The translations under genes were made by a program, and so were the position numbers. This document shows, piece after piece, positions 32,088-40,067 of a stretch of DNA of 64,000 nt. The notes under the pieces were generated by a model. That model made no database searches. It was not told the DNA's origin and saw nothing but the letters and a program-made list of their open reading frames with translations. The stretch is taken from positions 310,001-374,000 of the forward strand of contig JBGAGV010000001.1 of NCBI GenBank assembly GCA_044226525.1, written 5' to 3'. The first letter of the stretch is position 1; the number at the start of each line of letters is the position of its first letter. This stretch comes from VFJQ01 sp044226525. Lineage in GTDB: Bacteria; Verrucomicrobiota; Verrucomicrobiia; Chthoniobacterales; Chthoniobacteraceae.

Positions 32088-34540
32088 CGCGGCAAAATTT
32101 TAAGCTCAAAAAAGCGGGCTGTCAGGGGCGGAATCGCGGAGAGCGACACACCCTCGCTCAGCGGACTGGCTACTGGTGGCGAGTCATCGGATGGAGTGAG
32201 CCGATCGAGCAGCAGCGCGCCTGAGGTGGCCCGTAGACCGATAAAATCGAGCGCTTCCGCGGGCAGGGCGATGTGCACGTCGCGCAGCGTTTCACGTGGG
32301 TGAAGATTCACTACGCACAGGAACCGCTGCCCACTGGCATCGGCGGAGGCATCGCTGCGCAGAAAGGCGTAGAGCCAGTGACCGCTTGCGGTCTCTCCCG
32401 GCAGTCGCCCAAAGCCAGGTTGATCGCGGTTTGCGAAGTTCAGTCCGTAGAACTCGCCATCGCGAAATGCAGGCTCGCCGAGGAGGTGCAGAAGGCGGGC
32501 GTAATGAGCGCGTAACTCGCGTTGTTCCGGGCTCAGTCGGCCGCCGTCGTAGCGATGTCCATTCACCCACTTCGCCAGCTCGGGCATCGACCAGTAGTCG
32601 AAGATGGTCGTGCGGGCGTCGTCCCCTCCATAACCCTCCAAGCCATCGGCGGGTTCGCCGACTTCCTGCCCGCTATAAAGCAGCACCGGACCGCGCCCGA
32701 CGCCGAAAAGAATCGCGCTCACCGCGGGGCCCACGCGTGGGCCGATGCCTCCCCACTGCCCTTTACCCGCGAGCCGCACCTCGTCGTGATTCTCCGCGTA
32801 GCGCAGGGAATTGGTGAAGATGAACTCGTCATCCGCGGCCGCGAGTGCCGTATCGAGATCGTTTGCCCAGTTGCCGCCGTCGTAGAGACCCTTCAACGTT
32901 TTGTAAGCCGGGTCGTCATACACCGCGTCGAAGCCGGCACCGAGCAGATCGAGCATCACGTTCCCCGCGCCGACTTTCATCGGGTCGTTGTCGTAGGCTT
33001 CACCGATGAAGACGACGTCCCGCTGCCGTTCTCGGGCGCGGTCCAGCGCCCAGCTCCAAAACTCCGGTGGCACCATGTGCGACATGTCGCAGCGAAAGCC
33101 GTCCACGCCGAGCGATTGCCAATGCGCGAGCACCGCGTCCATCTTCAGCCACGTATCGGGGATGGACAGGTCCGGCGCGGACGCATGGGGATAAGCACGC
33201 GTCCCGGTGAGAAAATCGAAGCCGTAGTTGAGCTTCGCCGTCTCATACCAGTCGTCGTGCGAAGGCTGCCACCGGGCCGCGTTGTTGCCCGTCACCCGGC
33301 CGTGTTCGCGCTCCGGTTCGAACACGAGGGGGCCATCGTCGGTGGGCAGGCGCAGCGGTGGACCATCCTCGCTCGGGCGCAGCCAGAAAAAATTGTTCGC
33401 CGGGTCGAAGAACTTCGTCCGGTCGTCAAAGGCGCCGAAACTGAGCTTCGGCTTTACCGCCGAGGAATAACTGCGGGCGACGTGGTTCGGCACGAAATCG
33501 ATGATCACGCTCAGCCCCGCATCGTGCGCGCGGTCGAGCAGCGCGCAAAATTCCGCGCAACGCTGCGATGGCACAACCGCGTAGTCTGGGCACACGTCGA
33601 AGTAATCCGTGATGGCATAAGGCGAACCCGCGCGCCCCTTGAGCAGCATGGGTTCATCTGCCGGGAGACCGATGGAGGCGTAATCGGTGGAGGTCGCCTG
33701 GCGCAGCACGCCGGTGAGCCACACGTGGGTGCAGCCGAGGCCCTTGATCGAGGAGAGCGCCCTCTCGTCGATGTCGTTGAACTTGCCGACGCCATTTTCC
33801 GCGAGTGTCCCGCCGGGCGTGCGCGTTTCGTTGGTATTTGAAAAGAGCCGCGGCAGGAACTGGTAGATGCGCACGCGATCCGCGCTTCGGTCGCGCCGCG
33901 AAACGACGCGCGCCGTTCGCGCCGCGAGATCGACCTCGTAGTAGCGGTCGATCGCGCGATCACCGGTTCCGCCGCGGAGGCGCAAGGCTTCATCCGGCAA
34001 GAGAGCCCCCCAGCCGTCGTTAGCCGTCATGTCTTTCGCCCATACCGCGACCCGGAGAATCTTTGGCGCGTCGTCCAAGGCGCTCAGACGCACGGTGATC
34101 CTCATCCGACCCGGAAACACCTCGGCGGTGAACTCCGGTTTCACATCCATCGGCCCGCTCCAGCGTGTGTGCTTCCACTCCTGCCACGTCTTGCCCGGGC
34201 CACCGGGGACGACGTGCGCCACGTAAAGACGGTCGGCCCGGAAAGGGAGAATCACCGTCGAGCCCGTATCTCCTCGTGCGAATGGTGCGAAGGCCGAGCC
34301 ATTCAGTGGATGGGAATCGATCGCCACGAAGAGCGCATGCCGCGGCCGGCCCATGTCCGGCGCGTGATATTCGAGCACGAGCGAATCCGGGCCGAAGGTG
34401 AGGGAGGAAGAGCGCGACATGGGAGGAATGGCAGGCTGGGCGTCCGCTCCGGAAATTCCAAGAAACAAGAACCAGAAACCCCACAGCCATCCCAGCCGTG
34501 CATTACAAACCCCGCGACGACCGGTGGCACGAGGTCTCAA
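32084..34540 (-). CDS. Glycoside hydrolase family 13 (alpha-amylase-type) protein, exported
   Basis: 818 residues. A hydrophobic leader (LGWLWGFWFLFLGISGADA) indicates export. A beta-rich N-terminal domain (~45-225) precedes the GH13 barrel. The conserved regions are intact: I, D348-F-V-P-N-H353; II, G481-F-R-C-D485 with the nucleophile; III, F511-I-G-E514 acid/base; IV, N584-H-D586. Expected reaction: hydrolysis or transfer at alpha-1,4/1,6-glucosidic bonds; subfamily not assigned. A C-terminal beta domain follows. The start is a TTG at 34540, 5 bp after the stop of the glycine-zipper lipoprotein gene; no ATG gives the leader. It overlaps the small lipoprotein gene by 4 bp, so the three genes form an operon of envelope proteins. 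Confidence 0.9.
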   Translation of the reverse strand: MRPRATGRRGVCNARLGWLWGFWFLFLGISGADAQPAIPPMSRSSSLTFGPDSLVLEYHAPDMGRPRHALFVAIDSHPLNGSAFAPFARGDTGSTVILPFRADRLYVAHVVPGGPGKTWQEWKHTRWSGPMDVKPEFTAEVFPGRMRITVRLSALDDAPKILRVAVWAKDMTANDGWGALLPDEALRLRGGTGDRAIDRYYEVDLAARTARVVSRRDRSADRVRIYQFLPRLFSNTNETRTPGGTLAENGVGKFNDIDERALSSIKGLGCTHVWLTGVLRQATSTDYASIGLPADEPMLLKGRAGSPYAITDYFDVCPDYAVVPSQRCAEFCALLDRAHDAGLSVIIDFVPNHVARSYSSAVKPKLSFGAFDDRTKFFDPANNFFWLRPSEDGPPLRLPTDDGPLVFEPEREHGRVTGNNAARWQPSHDDWYETAKLNYGFDFLTGTRAYPHASAPDLSIPDTWLKMDAVLAHWQSLGVDGFRCDMSHMVPPEFWSWALDRARERQRDVVFIGEAYDNDPMKVGAGNVMLDLLGAGFDAVYDDPAYKTLKGLYDGGNWANDLDTALAAADDEFIFTNSLRYAENHDEVRLAGKGQWGGIGPRVGPAVSAILFGVGRGPVLLYSGQEVGEPADGLEGYGGDDARTTIFDYWSMPELAKWVNGHRYDGGRLSPEQRELRAHYARLLHLLGEPAFRDGEFYGLNFANRDQPGFGRLPGETASGHWLYAFLRSDASADASGQRFLCVVNLHPRETLRDVHIALPAEALDFIGLRATSGALLLDRLTPSDDSPPVASPLSEGVSLSAIPPLTARFFELKILPR

Positions 34541-34545
34541 CCGGC

Positions 34546-34932
34546 TTAGGGGTTGATGAAGATCCGCCCGCAGGAAGGATCTTCCACCCGCTCGCCGCGC
34601 GGAATGCCCCGCACATCGATGATGTTGTTCGGGGCGTAAGGGCTCACGACGAAACCGCGATGTTCGGTGCGGCGACCAACCGGATACCCGCGACCGTGGC
34701 GCCCCTCGTAGTAGCCTTCCTCGTAAGCGCGCTCACGCTCGTGCTTGGCCACATGGCCGATGAGCGCGCCGCTCGCCGCCCCGATGGCCGCGCCGCCGAG
34801 CGCGTCGTTTCCCGTGGCGGCGGCCACCGCTGCTCCCAAGCCCGCGCCGAGCATGGCGGATTGCCCGGTCGTTTCACAACCGGCGAGGAAGAAGCACGCG
34901 GAGGCGAAGAGGATGGAGAGGAAAGACTTCAT
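34546..34932 (-). CDS. Glycine-zipper lipoprotein
   Basis: 128 residues from ATG 34932, chosen over the longer open frame (to 34986) because it gives a clean lipoprotein signal (MKSFLSILFASACFFLAG-C20). The following segment is a glycine-zipper 2TM-like repeat (MLGAGLGAAVAAATG, LGGAAIGAASGALIG), as in YMGG/OmpA-like or SlyB-type proteins that insert in membranes. The C-terminal half is polar, with an RIFINP end. It is the first gene of the operon with GH13 and the small lipoprotein. Role probably structural or envelope stress; unknown. Confidence 0.82.
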   Translation of the reverse strand: MKSFLSILFASACFFLAGCETTGQSAMLGAGLGAAVAAATGNDALGGAAIGAASGALIGHVAKHERERAYEEGYYEGRHGRGYPVGRRTEHRGFVVSPYAPNNIIDVRGIPRGERVEDPSCGRIFINP

Positions 34933-35037
34933 AGGCGCTCTCAAGCAACGCAGATCGCCCCGGACGGCAAGCGAGGTGTCACACATTTCCGTTTCCGAAA
35001 TTGTGCGGCTGGTGCTCTCGTGGCGGCTGGCTTTGCC

Positions 35038-36309
35038 ATGTCCGACTCAACCGCTCGTCTCGCCGCCATCCGCGCCGCCTTCCCGACGGAGGGACTTTTT
35101 GCCGACAAGGAATGGCGCATCGCCTCGCGGCCGTTCCTCATCGACGCTCGCCTGCACGAGCAACTCGAAAAGCTCGGCCACCGTCTGGTGCTCTTCCATC
35201 GCGCCTGCAACGAACTCTACTTTCGCAGCGTGGCTGGCAGGATGCCCGCCTGGATCGCCGACTACGTCGATCGCGGCAAACCCGCGCACCTGATCGAAGC
35301 CGGTCGCCGCAAGGAAACACGCAGTGCGCTCCCCGCCGTCATTCGCCCGGATCTCGTGCTGACGGAGGGTGGATTCGTCATTGCGGAGATCGACTCCGTG
35401 CCCGGCGGCATCGGCCTGACTGGCTGGCTCAACCAGACCTACGCGAGCTTTGGCACGCACGACCTCGTGGGCGGCGCGGAGGGGATGATCGACGGATTTC
35501 GCGCCATTGTGCCGGAAGGCCGCATCGCCATCTCGCGCGAGGCAGCCACCTACAAACCCGAGATGGATTGGCTCTCGCGCCAGACCGGCGGCGCGCTCAC
35601 GGTGGTGGAGGCAGAAAGTTTTGCCGAGCCGCTCCCGCACTATCGATTCTACGAGCTGTTCGATTTGCCGAATCTTCCTGCCGAGCCGCTCCTCGCGAGT
35701 CTGCCGGTCACCGCCCCGCACAAGGCCTTCCTCGAGGAAAAACTGTGGTTCGCGCTGTTCTGGTCGCGCCCGCTGCGGGATTTCTGGCGACGCGAATTGA
35801 GTGAGCGGCACTGGCTCGAGTTGCAGAAGGTCATTCCCTTCACCTGGATTCTCGACCCGGCGCCGCTGCCGCACCACGCCGTGCTGCCGGGACTCGAAAT
35901 TCACGACTGGCACGAACTCGCGCAGTTCTCGCAAAAGCAGCGCGACCTCGTCCTGAAGATCAGCGGCTTTTCCGAACTCGGCTGGGGCAGTCGCAGTGTC
36001 ACCATCGGCTCCGATGTGCCCGCGCTGCAGTGGACCGCCGCCGTCGAGCACGCGCTCGCCGACTTCCCGCACCACCCGTGGATTCTGCAGCGTTTCCATA
36101 AAGCTCGCCAGGTCGAGCAACCCTACTTCGATCCCACCACCGGCGAACCGCACACTCTCATCGGCCGCGCCCGCCTCTGCCCCTACTACTTCGTGCTCGA
36201 GGGCAAAGCCCAGCTCCGCGGCGCCCTCGCCACCGTCGTCCCCGCCGACAAGAAAATCCTGCACGGCATGAAAGACGCCGTCCTCGCCCCGACGGCGGTG
36301 GAAGCATAG
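35038..36309 (+). CDS. Unrecognised 423-residue cytoplasmic protein
   Basis: I chose ATG 35038 (MSDSTARLAAIRAAFPTEG); the open frame upstream (from 34498) reads through the minus-strand lipoprotein gene and is spurious. No signal peptide or membrane span. The C-terminal third has segments reminiscent of ATP-grasp enzymes: VLKISGFSELGWGSRSV, then PWILQRFHKARQVEQPYFD and RARLCPYYFVLEGKAQLRG. The N-terminal part has IRPDLVLTEGGFVIAEIDSVPGG. This is weak resemblance only. It is flanked by the divergent lipoprotein operon and followed by the palindromic repeat at 36337. It has no obvious operon partner. Confidence 0.72.
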   Translation: MSDSTARLAAIRAAFPTEGLFADKEWRIASRPFLIDARLHEQLEKLGHRLVLFHRACNELYFRSVAGRMPAWIADYVDRGKPAHLIEAGRRKETRSALPAVIRPDLVLTEGGFVIAEIDSVPGGIGLTGWLNQTYASFGTHDLVGGAEGMIDGFRAIVPEGRIAISREAATYKPEMDWLSRQTGGALTVVEAESFAEPLPHYRFYELFDLPNLPAEPLLASLPVTAPHKAFLEEKLWFALFWSRPLRDFWRRELSERHWLELQKVIPFTWILDPAPLPHHAVLPGLEIHDWHELAQFSQKQRDLVLKISGFSELGWGSRSVTIGSDVPALQWTAAVEHALADFPHHPWILQRFHKARQVEQPYFDPTTGEPHTLIGRARLCPYYFVLEGKAQLRGALATVVPADKKILHGMKDAVLAPTAVEA

Positions 36310-36336
36310 CGGGTGTCTGGCGGCGGCCCCCTGTAG

Positions 36337-36404
36337 GGCAGGCGCTCCGCCTGCCGTGGCGGATAGGAAGCGGAGCGCCTGCCTGTCCGCGCGGACAGGC
36401 AGGC
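36337..36404. repeat. REP-like palindromic element
   Basis: Three nested structures lie in 68 bp just after the stop at 36309. They are a hairpin GGCAGGCG-CTC-CGCCTGCC (36337-36355), a perfect 14-bp inverted repeat pairing 36337-36350 with 36370-36383, and a perfect 28-bp palindrome at 36377-36404 centred on CCGCGCGG. They resemble REP-type intergenic elements and may also terminate the gene to the left. Confidence 0.7.
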
Positions 36405-36436
36405 AAACACCAAGGAAGTGGCGGTCGAGCGCAGCA

Positions 36437-36793
36437 TCAGCCGCCTTCGCTGGCTTCCAATGCGGCCAAGGCGGCGGGGATCGGTTCGTAACGCTGGCGG
36501 TTCTCTTTCCACCATTGTCGCCAGCTTCTGCGGCCATTCGGATTGTCCATTCCCGGGATTTTCATTCCTTGTTCTACCGCACGCCAGAGCGCACTGGCTG
36601 CGTGCTCTTGAATGGGTGGTATTCCATAATCGCTGCCGAGCATGTATTCTTGGTGCTCGGCGAGCAATGGAGCAATGAAACGAATCGTATTGTCGTCCTG
36701 TAATCCAGCCAGGCCAGTTGCAATTTCATATATCCTAGCGCGTGCAGCTTCGACGTTATCCGTAAGCTCCGCGTTCGCCTGCCTTTTGAACAC
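36437..36793 (-). CDS. Small unrecognised protein, weak start
   Basis: 118 residues if the GTG at 36793 is used. The open frame begins only three codons earlier after a TGA, so no other start is available unless the N-terminus was lost. It is rich in Ala and Glu with helical character (ARARIYEIATGLAGLQDD, PPIQEHAASALWRAVEQGMK) and ends in a W-rich RRSWRQWWKENRQRY segment. No family recognised. It lies between the palindromic repeat and a decayed regulator, in DNA that is less GC-rich than its surroundings (36540-36960), which suggests a foreign or degrading segment. Confidence 0.5.
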   Translation of the reverse strand: MFKRQANAELTDNVEAARARIYEIATGLAGLQDDNTIRFIAPLLAEHQEYMLGSDYGIPPIQEHAASALWRAVEQGMKIPGMDNPNGRRSWRQWWKENRQRYEPIPAALAALEASEGG

Positions 36794-36846
36794 TGCCCTG
36801 TCTCAATGACCTGCTTCATGGGCGAGTATATTCGGCCCTCCCAAAA

Positions 36847-36972
36847 ATAGACCGGCGCTACGTGCAACGCATTGAAGCCGGAACGGCAAATCCCGGCGTC
36901 GATGTTTTGTTCCGCATCCGCGAAGCGTTGCAGGTGACGTGGGATGATTTGTTTTCCGGTCTCGACCATTAA
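36847..36972 (+). pseudogene. Remnant of XRE-family HTH regulator (3' end only)
   Basis: Reading in the frame that ends with TAA at 36970-36972 gives IDRRYVQRIEAGTANPGVDV, then LFRIREALQVTWDDLFSGL. This is the recognition-helix-to-end part of an XRE/Cro helix-turn-helix protein. The N-terminal helices are absent: the frame is closed by TGA at 36787-36789 and contains no start codon. It is most simply the tail of a truncated gene. The neighbouring 118-residue minus-strand frame and the lower GC content fit a decaying acquired segment. Confidence 0.6.
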
Positions 36973-37056
36973 CTAAGGCCAGGCCGGTCAGCCGCGCGGG
37001 CGGGAATTGCCAAACGCATTACTAAGCGCCGGCCGCTTACTCCCACCGCCGCTCGC

Positions 37057-37695
37057 CTACGGCACAATCTTCGAGGCCACGTCGCTCCACGGGCCGGGGC
37101 CGGCGGGGGCGATGGCGCGGACGCGGACCCAGACGCGGCTGCCGCTGGTGAGACCATCGAGCGTCACCTTGGAGGCGGTGGGCTGGGCCTTGGTATTCCA
37201 CGGGCCGGCGATGGGCTCGGCGCTCAGGCACACCTGCACTTCGTAACTGCGTGCGGCGGGCTCGGGGTCGAAGGTCACGTCGAGCGAACCGTCGTCGTCG
37301 CCATGGGTGAGAGCGAGGTTCTTGACCTGCGCGGCGGGCACGCTGGCGCTGGCGCTCGCGGCGAGCGGGTAACCACTGCTGGCGAGCTTGGCGGCATCGC
37401 CCTTGCATTCGCTCTCGACGGCGGCGACGACCGCGGCGTGTTCGACGCGGAGCAGGTCGGCCTTCTGGTCGCGCAGGAGCTTGAGGTTGGCGAGGGTGAC
37501 GCGCGCGTTTTCATAATCCGCATGGGCGGCCTCGGCGGCATCGCGCGCCGTGCCGAGAGCGGTGGCCTTGGTGGCGAGGTTCGGGATGGGCGGGGTGGCG
37601 GGCGCGGCGGGGGCGATCTTGGAGAGGACCAGATCGGCCAGGTCGATGAGTTGGGCGGGGTTCAGACGGCTCAGGTTAGCTTTGAGGCTGCTCAT
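37057..37695 (-). CDS. Fibronectin type III domain protein
   Basis: 212 residues. Residues ~5-35 and ~40-100 are helical (LSRLNPAQLIDLADLVLSKI; ARDAAEAAHADYENARVTLAN), followed by a fibronectin III domain at ~122-212 (SLDVTFDPEPAARSYEVQV, GPWNTKAQPTASKVTLDGL, GSRVWVRVRAIAPAGPGPWS). No signal peptide is visible. Small proteins of this layout recur in verrucomicrobial genomes; function unknown. ATG at 37695. Nothing upstream within 400 bp shares its strand. Confidence 0.78.
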   Translation of the reverse strand: MSSLKANLSRLNPAQLIDLADLVLSKIAPAAPATPPIPNLATKATALGTARDAAEAAHADYENARVTLANLKLLRDQKADLLRVEHAAVVAAVESECKGDAAKLASSGYPLAASASASVPAAQVKNLALTHGDDDGSLDVTFDPEPAARSYEVQVCLSAEPIAGPWNTKAQPTASKVTLDGLTSGSRVWVRVRAIAPAGPGPWSDVASKIVP

Positions 37696-37737
37696 GGGTA
37701 GTTTGGTGTGGTTTATGGTAAATTTCGCTCACCGGCG

Positions 37738-37930
37738 GGCGAAAACGGCTTCCCTCCGGGCGACGAAGGCTCGGCGTCAGCCGACGGAAGCCTTCCGCCG
37801 CCCGACAAAGACCCTTTGTCGGACGACGCGAAGGGCTCGTCGGTTGAGGAAAAAGGCGGATCGGGCGACGCCGATCCTCGGTCGGCCCACATCCGGCCCG
37901 CGTCAGGTGAAGAAGAGCTTGCCTCAGGCG
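37738..37930. repeat. Cluster of short palindromes in a 449-bp gene-free stretch
   Basis: The gap between the fibronectin III gene and adk (37696-38144) contains a run of stem-loops. Examples are CCGACAAAG-ACC-CTTTGTCGG (37802-37822), GGAAGCCTTCC (37786-37796), TCGGC-GTCA-GCCGA and GGATCGG-GCGACG-CCGATCC. Open frames here differ in every strand, have strange composition and match no family, so I treat the stretch as non-coding structured DNA. Confidence 0.55.
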
Positions 37931-38144
37931 ACTAAAACCCTGCGAAGGCACACGGCACCGCGCCATCAGCCGAGGGCGCTTTGGGGTAGCGCAGGCCATG
38001 CATCTTCTTGGGGTGGATTTCCGCGCGCACTAAGCCGAATTGCTTCACCTCTGTCGAGCCTTTTTCGACCATGGTTTTGCATGTCGGCGCACATTCCCCC
38101 TTGCGCGGGACGCAGCTCGTTCTTTAGTCGCCGCCCTCCCGTTT

Positions 38145-38735
38145 ATGCAGAAATACCGCACTTTCTTGATCGTCGGCGCGCCCGGCAGTGGCAAGGGGAC
38201 CCAGGGCAAGATTCTGGGCACCATTCCGCGGTTTTACCACTGTGCCTGCGGGGATGTCTTTCGCGCGCTCGATACGCGCACGGCGCTGGGGCAGCAGTTC
38301 GTGGAGTATTCCAGCCGCGGCCAGCTCGTGCCGGACGATCTCACGGTGCAGCTCTGGAAAGCGCGCATCAGCGACCACGTGCGCGCGCACATTTTCAAGC
38401 CGGACATCGATGCGCTCATTCTCGACGGCATTCCGCGCAACCGCGGACAGGCCGAGATCATGAAGGACATCATCGACGTGAAGAAGGTCTTTCATCTCTC
38501 GTGCCCCGACCGCCAGGCGCTCGTGGTGCGCCTCCGCAAACGGGCGCTGAAGGACAATCGCTTCGACGACGCGAGCGAGGACGTGATTCGCAAGCGGCTC
38601 GAGACTTACGAGAAGGAGAGCAAGCCGGTGATCGAGTATTACGGCCCTTCGCTCGTGAAGGACATCGACGCGACGCAGCGGCCGGTGAAAGTAGCTTACG
38701 ACATTCTCCAGACCATCATCGAGGAGGGGCTGTGA
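38145..38735 (+). CDS. adk: Adenylate kinase family protein, short form
   Basis: 196 residues from ATG 38145. The P-loop G11-A-P-G-S-G-K-G-T19 starts the protein; FYHCACGDVFRA is the AMP-binding segment and LILDGIPRNRGQAE matches DGFPRxxxQAE of adenylate kinases. The LID region after CPDRQALVVRLRKRAL is short, and no zinc-binding cysteines are present, so this is the short-LID type. Expected reaction: reversible ATP + AMP to 2 ADP. The GDVFRALD variation leaves a small chance of another nucleotide monophosphate kinase. I reject the longer frame from 38040 because homology begins at MQKYRTFLIV. Its stop overlaps the start of the zinc-ribbon gene (GTGA). Confidence 0.9.
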   Translation: MQKYRTFLIVGAPGSGKGTQGKILGTIPRFYHCACGDVFRALDTRTALGQQFVEYSSRGQLVPDDLTVQLWKARISDHVRAHIFKPDIDALILDGIPRNRGQAEIMKDIIDVKKVFHLSCPDRQALVVRLRKRALKDNRFDDASEDVIRKRLETYEKESKPVIEYYGPSLVKDIDATQRPVKVAYDILQTIIEEGL

Positions 38736-38965
38736 GCGCGCGGCAGTTCGACGAATTTCGCGCGTCGTCGCTCTACTGCCAGCACTGTGGCGTGGCGCAG
38801 CCGGTGCGCCAGCGCCTGCTCCTCGTCCTGCCGGACAAGGAACTGCATGAGTATGTTTGCACCGTCTGCGGTGAATCCGTGGGCAATAAGGAAGTGACCG
38901 CCGCCGATGTGGTATCGGCGAAGCTGGCCCAGCGCCGCACGGGGCAGCAGGTGCGGATTTTGTAA
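38732..38965 (+). CDS. Small zinc-ribbon protein coupled to adk
   Basis: 77 residues starting with GTG at 38732, which overlaps the adk stop (GTGA) and is preceded by GAGGAGGGG at a good distance, so translation is coupled. The sequence has two CxxC knuckles (YCQHCG and VCTVCGE) about 30 residues apart, a zinc ribbon, and ends TGQQVRIL. It is probably cytoplasmic. Partner or function unknown; coupling to adk and nearness to fmt suggest a nucleotide or translation-linked housekeeping role, but that is inference. Confidence 0.75.
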   Translation: MSARQFDEFRASSLYCQHCGVAQPVRQRLLLVLPDKELHEYVCTVCGESVGNKEVTAADVVSAKLAQRRTGQQVRIL

Positions 38966-39052
38966 GGAGTTGATGGTGGATGGTGGATAGTTGATAGCCG
39001 CGTTCACCGCCCGCCTGCCTTTCCTCAATTCCCAACCATCTACGATCCACCC

Positions 39053-40048
39053 ATGAGAATCGTCTTCATCGGCACCGGCGATATCGGTGTTCCCACGCTG
39101 CGGAGTTTGCTCGAGAGCCCGGACCATCAGGTAATCGCCTGCGTGACCCAGCCGGATAAACCGGTCGGGCGGCATCAGGAACTGATGGCGTCGCCGATCA
39201 AGCAACTGGTGGTCGGACATCGCGTGCCGGTGTTTCAGCCGGAGCGGATTCGGGGCGATGCGGTGATCCAGCAGCTTCGTTTTTTGCGCCCGGATGTGAT
39301 CGTGGTGATGGCTTACGGGCAGATTTTGCCGGGCGAATTGCTGCGGATTCCCACCGTCGCGTGCCTGAATCTGCACGCCTCGATCCTCCCGCGGCATCGT
39401 GGGGCCGCACCAATTCAGGCGGCGATCGAATCGGGCGACAAGGAGAGCGGGATCACGATCATTTACATGAACGAGCGGCTCGACGAGGGCGACGTGCTGC
39501 TTACGCAGACGCTCAAGCTCGCCAAGGACGAGACCGGTGGCAGCCTGCACGACCGCCTCGCGGAGGCCGGGCCGAAAGCACTTATCGAAGCGCTCACGCT
39601 GCTCAAGCAAGGCCGCGCGCCGCGGATCCCGCAGGATCACGCGCAGGCGACTTACGCGGGGAAACTTTCGCGGGAAGACGGCGAGATCGACTGGACGAAG
39701 ACGCGCGAGGAAATCGATCGGCGAATCCGGGCGATGAATCCGTGGCCCAGCGCCTACACCTGGCTGCCCACGGAAGAAGGGCTCAAGAAGATGAAGGTTT
39801 TCGCCGGCATCATGCACCACCGCGACATCGGCGCGCCCGGCACGGTCATCCATACCGACAAACACGGCATCCTCGTTGCCGCCGGCACGTGCGGCATTCT
39901 GCTGCGCGACGTGCAACTCGAGGGGAAGAAGCGGATGCACGCGCGCGATTTCCTGCTCGGCCACGCGATTGCAAACGGAACGGTCTTGGGGAAATCTGCT
40001 CCTGCTTCTTCATCTCCTTCTCCTTCCTCTTCCCCGAGCGAGGTGTGA
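39053..40048 (+). CDS. fmt: Methionyl-tRNA formyltransferase
   Basis: 331 residues. It transfers the formyl group of 10-formyl-THF to initiator Met-tRNA. The N-terminal Rossmann domain begins MRIVFIGTGDIGVPTLRSLL. The formyltransferase signature is CLNLHASILPRHRGAAPIQ, carrying the catalytic Asn and His, followed by GITIIYMNERLDEGDVL with the catalytic Asp. The C-terminal OB-like domain starts at KLSREDGEIDW and includes MNPWPSAYTWL. The last ~15 residues (Ser/Pro-rich) are a low-complexity tail not needed by the family. It lies 19 bp upstream of the uracil-DNA glycosylase gene. Confidence 0.95.
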   Translation: MRIVFIGTGDIGVPTLRSLLESPDHQVIACVTQPDKPVGRHQELMASPIKQLVVGHRVPVFQPERIRGDAVIQQLRFLRPDVIVVMAYGQILPGELLRIPTVACLNLHASILPRHRGAAPIQAAIESGDKESGITIIYMNERLDEGDVLLTQTLKLAKDETGGSLHDRLAEAGPKALIEALTLLKQGRAPRIPQDHAQATYAGKLSREDGEIDWTKTREEIDRRIRAMNPWPSAYTWLPTEEGLKKMKVFAGIMHHRDIGAPGTVIHTDKHGILVAAGTCGILLRDVQLEGKKRMHARDFLLGHAIANGTVLGKSAPASSSPSPSSSPSEV

Positions 40049-40067
40049 TGTGGGGAAGGTGATCAGA

